Below are positions 9,312 to 17,371 of a DNA stretch of 62,588 nt, piece by piece (within the stretch, counting starts at the first letter, position 1; each line of letters starts with the position of its first letter). The notes under the pieces are model-generated. The model was not told the DNA's origin, searched no databases, and saw only the letters and a program-made list of their open reading frames with translations. This DNA is from Euryarchaeota archaeon UBA52 (GTDB lineage Archaea > Thermoplasmatota > Poseidoniia > Poseidoniales > Thalassarchaeaceae): positions 1-62,588 of the forward strand of contig DAVB01000002.1 of assembly GCA_002505455.1 (NCBI GenBank), in the 5' to 3' direction. The position numbers were made by a program, and so were the translations under genes.

Positions 9312-12194
9312 CTAAGCAACCGAGTCTATCCATTCCATTGTTGCTTTCTCAAGCGCATCCGCTTTCTTTCTTCGCTTCATTATACGTTTCACACGCCTCC
9401 TCCATATGAGTAAGCCCAAGATTACTGAAATCCCAATAATATATGGTAGAGCCTCTCTTAGAACCAGTGACCAGGATATCATGATTGAGAGTTCTACAGT
9501 GTCTTTCTTCGTCTCGCATGGAGGTTCTTCTTCCGCATCTTCGCAATCGAAGACGGGAGTGAGGTAGACAAGTGTCGTATGTTCTCCTGATCTTTCTATG
9601 AATGCTCTTTGCATGCTGCTCTCGAACCTCAGAACTTCCATCGATGAGGGGAGTGTAATGCGTTCGATTACTACTGGCCTTATTGTCCCATATTCAGTTT
9701 CCTCGTCCAAGGGAACGACGTTGACTGCTCCCGAGAAAGGTCCGATGCCGTCCATGCCTATATCTGGCGACATAGAATTTCTGATTGTGGATATAAACGT
9801 CTCAAAAGCGGTCTGTTTGGCCACCCTAATTCCGAGTTCGTCATCGTTTAGCGAGATTCTGACTTGGGCGTCGGACATAGAGCCTCCAACTCGAAGTGGT
9901 TCTTTATCGGACATTTCTGGTGACTCCAAAGATTCGAATCTATCCACAGAGAGGGAAAGGGGAGCACCTGAGAGATCGATTATTGGAGTGACGGAGCCAA
10001 GGGTTCCCAATTCGATTTCAGAACCCTCTTCTTCGCCCAATGCAATCATCTTCAAACGGATTCTGGTCGTCATCTCTTCTGCTAGTTCCTGTAGCCCCTC
10101 ATTGGATATGTCAAGATCTAATGGTTGATTTTGATTGGAAAACGGAGGCTCAATTCGCTTGAATTCAGTTCCATTCAATATGCCGCCCTCTACTCTGTCT
10201 CCCACGCTGACGACGTGTCTCATCAAGTCAGAAGGCATTGGAGAAATGTCTACACCCTCTATCCCAAAGTCCACGTCGATCCTGTAGATATCCAGGGTAA
10301 AGTAAAGGTCAAACTCAACTACCGCTGAGGAAGACAATTCTCGAATTGATATGCTTTCGATGCTGAAGTCAACGGTTGCTGCGACACATGTGGACTGTGA
10401 TGATTTGCAGATCACGTCTTGGCTGTCATCAGTACAGAGCGTTGAATTCATGCATATCGCATGTCTCCAATCGAATTGTCTGGTTCCTTCGACACTAATT
10501 TGTTCGATGCCGTCTTCATTGGAGACATCGAGAATGAGGTTCGATGGATTTCCACTGGTCGATCTGACCCAGCTTGGAAGATCTATGCGTATTTGCAAAT
10601 CTGAATCAGGGAGTATGTCTGGAAGGCTTCCCGCTATCCAACCGACATCATGGGAGAGATCAACTGATAGTACAGACATCATCCTTGCTAGGTCTTCGTC
10701 TGTGAATGCAGAAATGTCAATCTGTGCAATATCCATGCCACTATTCTCCAAAAGACGTGCGAAAGTCTTCGAGAGTTCTATTGGAGCGGGATTGCTGTAC
10801 GCGGATATTAGGATTGGATATGTCGTGCCCATCGAATTGGGCCCAGCCAAGCAATAGCGAGAAGGGGATGTCTCTGAACAAGTTGAACCCGGTGTGTGGA
10901 TGAAATCAAGTCCACCGGATTCATTGGTCTGGGAAAAGAATGGTGTCTCCAGTTGTATATCGTTTCCAAGGACCTCGCTGAGAGATGTAGATATCTCATC
11001 CATCGGTATGCCATTTAGAACCTGATTCAACCCTACGTCTGTTTCCTCGTCCAGAAGTCGAAGTCCATCGGCAGTAACCCATGGTACGTCGACTCCATCC
11101 TGCTCAATGTCGACTGACCATGCTTCCAGAGTTGAAGCATCCAAGTGGTGTAAGGCGATTTCTAGGCCGAATCTAGCCCTAGATGTGTCGACCGCGTCAA
11201 CAACTAAGTTGATCGATAGCCCTGATTCGTCTGTCTGGCTTAGATCGACGGTGGGCGTTTCGTCGGGAAGGTGCCGAATTGTTGCATCCAATGTCAAAGG
11301 AGATGCTGGTTGAAGGGGGCTTTCTCCAACTCTGTCCTCGTCGATGACTGCAAATCTCTGTGTTCGAACATCGCTTATATCTCGGTTTACAATGGATGTG
11401 CCTTGCCTTGCCGAGGTTGCTTCGGCATATTGAGGCGGGATGAGGGACATCTCTAGAGACTGGCCCGCCTCGACTAGAAGATCGAACTCAAGATCTACCG
11501 AGGCACCCATTATCAAGAGTCCAACCAGAGTTCTATCCAGATTCCCCCTAGTTTCGTCCATGCCAATTGAAGAGGCATTGATAGTCACCGAGAGTGCTGA
11601 TCTAACACATACGGGGGGCCAGAATGGGTCATTGTCTCTGAGTTCATCCTCATCAGCAGAATCGATTGATGAATCAGCGGTACATTGCAGATTCGGGGAG
11701 AGTGTTCTCGGTACGAGGCTGACTGTGTTAGTAACAGGCTGGCCTATAGATTCGAAATTGTCGCCGAGAACATTTGCAACCATTCTATCTACCTCGTCGA
11801 AGACCCTCTCACTCACGATTCTCCCATCGGCTGTTTGCTCATCGAAGAAATTCCTGATATGATCAGCAGGGATTCCGTCCCCGGGGTCAGAGTCGCCTTC
11901 GAGATCTAGTTCTTGCAGACCAAGCTGCGTTCTGCTTAACTCGTGCATTGCAACAAATATCTCTATCTCAATCTCACTTGCACTTTCCATGGAAAGTTGC
12001 ACTGCGATCTGTGACCAATCTGGACCAATGGTTGCATCTAGGTTTGAGTCGTAGTCATCGCATATTCCCCCAGGAGTTGCATTGGTGTCGCAAATTGAAT
12101 TCTGAACCTCCGGCGAACCGGGCGGGGGGTCCGCGCTAACCGTCGATATCGCCATTATGGCGACGAGGAAAACAGAAGTGAATTTCACCCCCAT
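9312..12194 (-). CDS. Large secreted protein with C-terminal membrane anchor, unknown function
   Basis: About 960 residues from the ATG at 12194. An upstream in-frame ATG at 12248 would overlap the divergent Taw2 start; 12194 has a TATA-like element about 28 bases upstream and puts the signal peptide (MGVKFTSVFLVAIMAISTVS) at the very N-terminus. The mature ectodomain starts ADPPPGSPEV, is acidic, and has pairs of cysteines (SICD...GGICDDYD; CIRFAE-type pairs are absent) that suggest disulfides. It seems to repeat a beta-rich motif but I recognise no family. Near the C-terminus a membrane helix (YIIGISVILGLLIW) is followed by a very basic segment (RRRVKRIMKRRKKAD) and a short tail ending EWIDSVA. 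The topology matches the other two giant proteins in this window. Confidence 0.75.
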   Translation of the reverse strand: MGVKFTSVFLVAIMAISTVSADPPPGSPEVQNSICDTNATPGGICDDYDSNLDATIGPDWSQIAVQLSMESASEIEIEIFVAMHELSRTQLGLQELDLEGDSDPGDGIPADHIRNFFDEQTADGRIVSERVFDEVDRMVANVLGDNFESIGQPVTNTVSLVPRTLSPNLQCTADSSIDSADEDELRDNDPFWPPVCVRSALSVTINASSIGMDETRGNLDRTLVGLLIMGASVDLEFDLLVEAGQSLEMSLIPPQYAEATSARQGTSIVNRDISDVRTQRFAVIDEDRVGESPLQPASPLTLDATIRHLPDETPTVDLSQTDESGLSINLVVDAVDTSRARFGLEIALHHLDASTLEAWSVDIEQDGVDVPWVTADGLRLLDEETDVGLNQVLNGIPMDEISTSLSEVLGNDIQLETPFFSQTNESGGLDFIHTPGSTCSETSPSRYCLAGPNSMGTTYPILISAYSNPAPIELSKTFARLLENSGMDIAQIDISAFTDEDLARMMSVLSVDLSHDVGWIAGSLPDILPDSDLQIRIDLPSWVRSTSGNPSNLILDVSNEDGIEQISVEGTRQFDWRHAICMNSTLCTDDSQDVICKSSQSTCVAATVDFSIESISIRELSSSAVVEFDLYFTLDIYRIDVDFGIEGVDISPMPSDLMRHVVSVGDRVEGGILNGTEFKRIEPPFSNQNQPLDLDISNEGLQELAEEMTTRIRLKMIALGEEEGSEIELGTLGSVTPIIDLSGAPLSLSVDRFESLESPEMSDKEPLRVGGSMSDAQVRISLNDDELGIRVAKQTAFETFISTIRNSMSPDIGMDGIGPFSGAVNVVPLDEETEYGTIRPVVIERITLPSSMEVLRFESSMQRAFIERSGEHTTLVYLTPVFDCEDAEEEPPCETKKDTVELSIMISWSLVLREALPYIIGISVILGLLIWRRRVKRIMKRRKKADALEKATMEWIDSVA

Positions 12195-12217
12195 AGTACT
12201 GTTCAGAGGGGTGACCG

Positions 12218-12226
12218 TCTTTATCA
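12218..12226. promoter_or_regulatory. Shared TATA element of a bidirectional promoter
   Basis: The AT-rich core (CTTTATCAT on +, ATGATAAAG on -) is centred about 25 bases before the ATG at 12247 (+) and about 28 bases before the ATG at 12194 (-). Both distances suit archaeal leaderless transcription, so one element may drive Taw2 and the secreted protein in opposite directions. Inference from spacing only. Confidence 0.45.
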
Positions 12227-12246
12227 TCGCGCCTTCCCGATTACTC

Positions 12247-13152
12247 ATGGCTCGTTTCGACCCTCACTCAAGTTTGGAGGAAGGTCTGAGGAATCTATTG
12301 ATTCAGGAAGGTCTTCCAGAGGATATTCCTCTTCCCCCTGATATCCCAGTGAAATGGGAACGTTTCGACGACGTCGTGATACTGCCAGCCTCGGCATTCG
12401 TCGATGAATTCTGGAGTTGCGTTTCTGAATCGTCTCTTTGGGTTTGCGTGGCTACATCTCTGGGGGCAAAGAGGGTCTTCCGGAAAGGGGAAGTCGATGG
12501 TCCGATGAGGAAGCCTAAGATTGAGGCTTTGCTGATGGGCTCGGGTGGGAGTTGGGCTGTACGGAGAGAGAATGGGATTCAGTACGGCTACGATATTCTG
12601 CAGTGTATGTGGAGTGCGGGTAACATCAATGAGAGGCGAAGGATGTATGAAATAGCCAAAAAGGGAGAGCGGGTTTTGGATATGTTCGCAGGAATTGGTT
12701 ACTACACCCTTCCTTCCCTCATGGCAGACCCCAGCATCACAGCATGGTCCTGTGAATGGAATGATGCCGCGATAGAGGCGCTGAAATGGAATCTAAAGGA
12801 GAATAGGGTTGAACATCAATGTACTATCCTGGAAGGAGATTGTAGAGAAACGGTGACATCGAGTAATCTAGTGGTTGATCGAATCATCCTAGGGCTTCTT
12901 CCTGATGCAACATCTGCTGTTAATGCGGCTATTGGGGCTATGTCGGATAGAGGAGGCGTGATTCATCTTCATGGATTAGCAGCCTCAGGAGAATATGGTC
13001 GCTATTCGGATAATTGGGTATCGGAAATTCAGGCCGCTTCGGATAATTTCAATGTTCATCCAATGGAAATGCATCGGATCAAAAGTTACGCGCCAAGATG
13101 GGATCATGTGGTGTTAGATCTGGGTTTAATTCCTAATCATGACTATGAATAA
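12247..13152 (+). CDS. taw2: tRNA(Phe) wyosine aminocarboxypropyltransferase, Taw2/TYW2 family
   Basis: 301 residues from the ATG at 12247, selected because a TATA-like element lies ~25 bases upstream and the 30 extra residues of the longer frame are not family-like. Taw2 transfers the 3-amino-3-carboxypropyl group of S-adenosylmethionine to position C7 of 4-demethylwyosine at G37 of tRNA(Phe). Motifs: RRENGIQYGYD, then SAGNINERRRM, the GNxxER feature that separates TYW2-like enzymes from Trm5, then the SAM-binding VLDMFAGIGYYTLP and an acidic SCEWNDAAIEALKWN. DRIILGLLPD takes the place of the usual catalytic loop. Taw1, which makes its substrate, is at 31127-32212. A Trm5-like methyltransferase is a less likely reading. 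Confidence 0.8.
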   Translation: MARFDPHSSLEEGLRNLLIQEGLPEDIPLPPDIPVKWERFDDVVILPASAFVDEFWSCVSESSLWVCVATSLGAKRVFRKGEVDGPMRKPKIEALLMGSGGSWAVRRENGIQYGYDILQCMWSAGNINERRRMYEIAKKGERVLDMFAGIGYYTLPSLMADPSITAWSCEWNDAAIEALKWNLKENRVEHQCTILEGDCRETVTSSNLVVDRIILGLLPDATSAVNAAIGAMSDRGGVIHLHGLAASGEYGRYSDNWVSEIQAASDNFNVHPMEMHRIKSYAPRWDHVVLDLGLIPNHDYE

Positions 13153-13168
13153 GGCGGGTGTGGGCTAA

Positions 13169-13867
13169 ATGATGCGTGAGGGGATTCCTGATTGGCTGTT
13201 TAGTGCGGCCCAGAGGTACAATCTAACGTCCCTTGAAAATCGAGATGCGTATGCTGGTCTGGTAGCTATACCAATAAATTCGCTATCTGAAATACTCGAA
13301 TGGACATTCAAATCGCTTCCAGATGAGATACTTGTAGGAATAGACGTGGATAATGAAAAAATGGATTGCTCCGAGGGATTGTCTCGTTACATCGGTTCGT
13401 CGAATGAACCTGGGCTATTTGCGGGTCAAGGGATGTTGGTTGGGAGGCCTCATCTTGTGAATCGTGGTGATTCCTATGAGGTTCATCACGTTCCAGAAGA
13501 GTGGGTGGATGGTCTATTCTCTGAAGATAGGGGCCCTCGCGGAGGGAGGTTTACCCACTGGCTGCATACTCATCCGAATGCTCCAGCAGTTCCGAGTGGG
13601 GCCGATGCAGAGGCTGCCCAATTCACCGAGGGAGTAGACATGATCCTTGGAGTCTGGTTTTCTCCTGAGGGGGCAGCCCCATGGTTCAATGACGTAGAAG
13701 GCGTAAGAAGGCCTCTTACCGAACTACCGGATGAAGAAGATCGCCCAGTAATCGGACGGGCTGTGACAGGGCACAGAATACATGGAGTGGAATTGATTGC
13801 CTTTCACAGGCGTGGCTTAGCCATAAATGTAGTATTGACTGATTCAGACGGCGTTCCAATCGAATGA
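13169..13867 (+). CDS. JAMM/MPN+ metalloprotease-like protein
   Basis: 232 residues from ATGATG at 13169/13172. The region THWLHTHPNAPAVPSGADAE fits the JAMM zinc signature HxH-x7-S-x2-D, with His133, His135, Ser143 and Asp146; a Glu near residue 53 could be the catalytic acid. JAMM proteins are zinc isopeptidases that remove ubiquitin or, in archaea, ubiquitin-like SAMP modifiers. Here the domain sits in a longer acidic protein with unfamiliar flanks (~100 residues before it, ~85 after). It follows Taw2 by 16 bases and may share its transcript. The substrate is unknown; a role in Ubl deconjugation or cysteine/sulfur-carrier processing is inferred. Confidence 0.7.
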   Translation: MMREGIPDWLFSAAQRYNLTSLENRDAYAGLVAIPINSLSEILEWTFKSLPDEILVGIDVDNEKMDCSEGLSRYIGSSNEPGLFAGQGMLVGRPHLVNRGDSYEVHHVPEEWVDGLFSEDRGPRGGRFTHWLHTHPNAPAVPSGADAEAAQFTEGVDMILGVWFSPEGAAPWFNDVEGVRRPLTELPDEEDRPVIGRAVTGHRIHGVELIAFHRRGLAINVVLTDSDGVPIE

Positions 13868-13915
13868 ACAGGGCGCTTAGTCAATCTAGCCAACTCTCAT
13901 TCATGTAATTTGATA

Positions 13916-14455
13916 TCAGATTTTGAAAACTGAGTCCCTGTAATACTGCAATTCGCTTATTGAGCCCCTTATGTCCTCCAGAGCCTTGTGGTTAGGGGGC
14001 TTCGTATGCCGGGGGAGATCTGGCGCCCATCTCCTGATGACCTCTTTGAATGACGATACGTCGACTATTCGATAAGAGAGAAACTCATCCAACGCAGGCA
14101 TCTCCTTTCTTATGAAGCGACGATCATGGTGTACTGAAGAGCCTGCTAAAGGAAGCCCAGGTGGGCAGTGTTCCTTCAAGAAGGAGAGAGTTGCAGATTC
14201 TGCCTCTAAAATATCGACACCGCCACTCCTTATCCTCTCTATTAGCCCAGAGGATGTGTGAGTCTTCGTATTCCATTCGTCCATGGAATCAAGACGGCTC
14301 AAATCGTTGGGGGCTATCGCAAGTACTGGACCCTCTGCAACTAGCGATAGATCACCCTCAGTGACTATTGTAGCTATTTCAATTATGCAATCCCCTTCAT
14401 CTGGGCGTAAGCCAGTCATCTCTAGGTCGATCCACACCAAACGTCGCTCGCGCAT
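13916..14455 (-). CDS. orn: Oligoribonuclease (DEDDh exonuclease)
   Basis: 179 residues from the ATG at 14453-14455, close to the ~180 of bacterial Orn. It degrades 2-5 nt RNA fragments to mononucleotides. The signature is nearly textbook: VWIDLEMTGL (Asp, Glu of ExoI), EGDCIIEIATIVTEGDL, SSVHHDRRFIRKEMP (ExoII Asp) and NHKALEDIRGSI (ExoIII His and Asp), giving a complete DEDDh set. WNTKTHTSSGLIERI matches the Orn-specific region. Orn is common in proteobacteria and eukaryotes but rare in archaea, so lateral acquisition is likely. It is divergent from the MFS transporter with only 13 bases between starts. Confidence 0.9.
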   Translation of the reverse strand: MRERRLVWIDLEMTGLRPDEGDCIIEIATIVTEGDLSLVAEGPVLAIAPNDLSRLDSMDEWNTKTHTSSGLIERIRSGGVDILEAESATLSFLKEHCPPGLPLAGSSVHHDRRFIRKEMPALDEFLSYRIVDVSSFKEVIRRWAPDLPRHTKPPNHKALEDIRGSISELQYYRDSVFKI

Positions 14456-14468
14456 GTTGGGGGCTGCT

Positions 14469-15797
14469 ATGCTGAAAACACATAGCAATTGGCTTGATGC
14501 ATTAGATGATAACCTGCTCCTTCCGGCTTACACTGTGACAAGCATAGGGTACGTGGAACTACTTCGTAAGAATCGTCCGTTTAGGAGGCTCTTTGCTGCG
14601 AATATGATATCATTCATCGGAGACTGGTTCACAATAATCTCGATGTTCCTGCTTGCGGGTGAAGTCTCGGACGGTTCGCCGCTCGCCATAGCTGGCGTTA
14701 TGGCCGTTCGCAGTTTGACACATGCACCTCTGGAGCCGCTAACAGGGATGTTTGCTGACAGGTATTCCAGGAGAGGCCTGATGGTTCTAGCCAATGGTTC
14801 CTCATTCGTAGTTCTCACGGCATTCCTTGCATTTGACCTGCTAGGCAGTCTCTGGTCAGTCTACGCCCTGACCTCTACGCTGGTTCTTGCCAGGGTCCTA
14901 TTCGACCCTGCTGAATATGCGTATCTTCCGAATATATGCGATGAGGATGAGCTCTTGACGGCAAATGCCATGGGAAGTGCAGGGTGGTCTGCCTCTCTTG
15001 GCATAGGTGCGGGCCTGGGTGGGCTGACAATCTCCCAGTTGGGCATTGAAACGGCACTCTGGATTGATACTCTAACATTCCTAGTCTCCGCATTGATGTT
15101 CGCCAGCCTGCCGTTCGGGGGCCCCAGCAAGGAAGAGCGAGGCGAAGGTGGGCTATTGACCGGCCTAGTGGAGATTGTGGACGGCTGGAGGCACATAAGA
15201 TCGAATCCGCCCATACGCAGGGTTGTTTTTGCCAAGGCGATGTGGGCTGCTGGTGGTGGTGCTCAGGTATTTCTGCTCATACTTATTGGCATGGAAGCTG
15301 GATTCGGAACAGTCGCTGCTGGATCCATAGGGGTACTGTATATGGCTCGTGGATTCGGATCCGGCACTGGTCCCGTAGTGGGCAGGAGGCTCATGCAATC
15401 AGATAGGCTGAGGCCTTCTCTTCTTGGATGGTCAATCCTCATCGCAGGCATATTCTATCTCGCCATATCAGCCGTTGAATGGACATGGATTATCCTAGTA
15501 CTGGTTTTCATATCTCACGGGAGCAGCGGTATAAACTGGGTTCTGAGCACTACCCTCCTTCAAGAGCGAACGGAGGATGAATGGCGTGGTCGTGTCGCAG
15601 GTACGGATTACTTGCTCTTGACTGGGATGATGGGCTTCTCTGCACTTGGTGCCGGGTTGATTCTGGAATATGATGTTCTCAGCCTTCGAGAAACAATCGC
15701 TGTTACTGCGTTTATTCAAATAGCAATGGGAATAATTTGGTTGGCCCTAGTGACTCCCTCAGAGCGATCAATGGCGAAATTAACTAACGCTTCCTAA
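14469..15797 (+). CDS. MFS transporter, EntS-like exporter family
   Basis: 442 residues from the ATG at 14469; ATG 14454 is possible but overlaps the divergent orn start. Ten to twelve hydrophobic helices in two halves, with the MFS loop 2-3 signature GMFADRYSRRGLMVLANG after the second helix. LARVLFDPAEYAYLPNICDEDELLTANAMGSAGWS is the stretch shared by EntS/DHA3-type drug and siderophore exporters; only its family resemblance is used here. A counterpart basic loop (GRRLMQSDRLRPS) is present in the C-terminal half. Substrate unknown. The C-terminus faces the convergent membrane protein gene 17 bases away. Confidence 0.85.
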   Translation: MLKTHSNWLDALDDNLLLPAYTVTSIGYVELLRKNRPFRRLFAANMISFIGDWFTIISMFLLAGEVSDGSPLAIAGVMAVRSLTHAPLEPLTGMFADRYSRRGLMVLANGSSFVVLTAFLAFDLLGSLWSVYALTSTLVLARVLFDPAEYAYLPNICDEDELLTANAMGSAGWSASLGIGAGLGGLTISQLGIETALWIDTLTFLVSALMFASLPFGGPSKEERGEGGLLTGLVEIVDGWRHIRSNPPIRRVVFAKAMWAAGGGAQVFLLILIGMEAGFGTVAAGSIGVLYMARGFGSGTGPVVGRRLMQSDRLRPSLLGWSILIAGIFYLAISAVEWTWIILVLVFISHGSSGINWVLSTTLLQERTEDEWRGRVAGTDYLLLTGMMGFSALGAGLILEYDVLSLRETIAVTAFIQIAMGIIWLALVTPSERSMAKLTNAS

Positions 15798-15814
15798 TGT
15801 GGATACTGTAATCG

Positions 15815-16657
15815 TCAGATTCCACCTGCGTGTAGCATCAAAAGTGCTGCTATGAACATGGTTGGAAGCAGGGCCTCGAATAGAAGATTGGCCCTCCTCA
15901 TTGGCGATTTGCGACGAAAATCCTCTAGCTGCTCTCCGACAATCTGATTCATTCTCATTCGAATTACGCTCATCACAGTAGCATGTATCTGAGCGGAGAA
16001 AGGTGCGAGAATGTTAGAGTCAAGTCCGCGCTTTATCTGTTTTACAACAGCGACGGCGATCGGATTTTTTGACAATAGGCCCGCGAAACCTGAGAAGATA
16101 CCACTCTCCTCTTCAGCTGTCTCATTTAGGTCGGCCTGCTGCAACTCATTAAGGAACCAAGATCTTCTGAAGTCTTGATTCAGATTCCACGACTTGAACT
16201 CCTCCTCGGCGAACACCCACATGCCCTCTAATCGAATGTGTGTCGCCTCCAAGAATGCTCTGAGTCTCGATGACCTGCGTATATCTCGAGCCAGCCACAC
16301 TACAAGGAATCCAGCGAAAAGAGGGTAAGATATCGGAGAGAGTGCGGATGCGTGTATTTCTCTGGCTCCTACCAAGGTCATCACAGGGAGGGCGATTATC
16401 ATGGGTGCGAAGAGGATGAATACTTCACTGAGAATGAAAGACCTGCCGAGCCTCTGAATCGAAGGCTTCAGGAATATCTCGCTCACATTCATCAGATTTG
16501 AGATGGTGCTTCTTTGCTCCATGTCATCATCGATTGATGTTGCAAGTCGTCGAAGTGGTCCGATTACCAAAATGATTCTGATTAGGAATGCGATGGCAAG
16601 AACGACCACCAAGTAGTCTCTGACCGTCTCTGGGGGGAATACTGGCAGTATTTGCAT
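15815..16657 (-). CDS. Membrane protein of unknown function
   Basis: 280 residues. Hydrophobic helices at ~14-33 (YLVVVLAIAFLIRIILVIG), ~78-96 (VFILFAPMIIALPVMTLVG), ~107-123 (PISYPLFAGFLVVWLA) and the extreme C-terminus (ALLPTMFIAALLMLHAGG). The middle (~130-255) is a charged helical domain with RLEGMWVFAEEEFKSWN and a predicted amphipathic helix around KNPIAVAVVKQIKRGLD. I recognise no family. Its start abuts an 80-base non-coding stretch (16658-16737) that has a T-rich run and nothing else notable. Confidence 0.6.
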   Translation of the reverse strand: MQILPVFPPETVRDYLVVVLAIAFLIRIILVIGPLRRLATSIDDDMEQRSTISNLMNVSEIFLKPSIQRLGRSFILSEVFILFAPMIIALPVMTLVGAREIHASALSPISYPLFAGFLVVWLARDIRRSSRLRAFLEATHIRLEGMWVFAEEEFKSWNLNQDFRRSWFLNELQQADLNETAEEESGIFSGFAGLLSKNPIAVAVVKQIKRGLDSNILAPFSAQIHATVMSVIRMRMNQIVGEQLEDFRRKSPMRRANLLFEALLPTMFIAALLMLHAGGI

Positions 16658-16737
16658 GCTGTACCCCCCCTAACTGAACAGCCTTCAGAATTACACAAGA
16701 GTCTTTTCTCGCTACATATGTTGAACAATGCCCTCAT

Positions 16738-17322
16738 TTATTCACTATTATGGGAGTCAGATTCCTGCATTTTTCTTCGTAATATTACGAATATGAGCAT
16801 TGATGATGCGAATAGCGCCAACAATGGCGCCAACAAGGCGATGAAAATCAGCGAGACTGAGGCGACGTCTTCGATGATGGAGAAAAATGGATTCGCCAGG
16901 CCAAGTGTGAACATCGAGGAAAGCCCTCTTCCGGCCACGGTGGCGGACTGGATTGACAGGGATGTGCCTCCTCCTGCGATAATTGCGAGGGCCCATTGGA
17001 CGGAAGGGTCTGCACCCTCCAAGGATATGGCGACTACTGATACCCCTGCTAGGCCTGCCATTGGGGTCGCGAGTGAGTCGAGCATGTTGTCCATCCATGG
17101 GATCTTATAGGCCAATATCTCGGATAGGGAAGCCACGCCCAGAAGTAGGATTGACACGTCCGATGAGAAAGCCTCGAATTCAGTACCATCTATATTGACG
17201 TCCAGGAAACCGAACCTCACCCACACAGCCATCAGGAATGGAGGCAGGAATACCCTGAATCCGGAAGCTGCGGCCAGGCCCAGCCCAGTGGACGCAGCGA
17301 TAAGCGCCTGGAAGGGGTCCAT
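16738..17322 (-). CDS. DUF4126 family membrane protein
   Basis: 194 residues. The N-terminus STGLGLAAASGFRVFLPPF and the central EILAYKIPWMDNMLDSLATP followed by MAGLAGVSVVAISLEG match the DUF4126 family, whose members share 'GxRxFLPxF', 'IPWxDNxLD' and 'ATPxAxxAG' elements. Four to five membrane helices are visible, followed by a short charged tail. DUF4126 proteins have no established function; they occur widely in bacteria and some archaea. Followed at 17323-17371 by a short non-coding spacer in which CTTCTTGG is repeated, before the convergently placed end of the next gene on the same strand. Confidence 0.75.
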   Translation of the reverse strand: MDPFQALIAASTGLGLAAASGFRVFLPPFLMAVWVRFGFLDVNIDGTEFEAFSSDVSILLLGVASLSEILAYKIPWMDNMLDSLATPMAGLAGVSVVAISLEGADPSVQWALAIIAGGGTSLSIQSATVAGRGLSSMFTLGLANPFFSIIEDVASVSLIFIALLAPLLALFASSMLIFVILRRKMQESDSHNSE

Positions 17323-17371
17323 CGTCTATGCGTGAAGCGATTCAGCCATAGGCTTCTTGGCTTCTTGGCCG

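Noticed and set aside
9598..10128. Plus-strand ORF of 176 codons
   Set aside because: Antisense to the large secreted protein; no RBS or family match.
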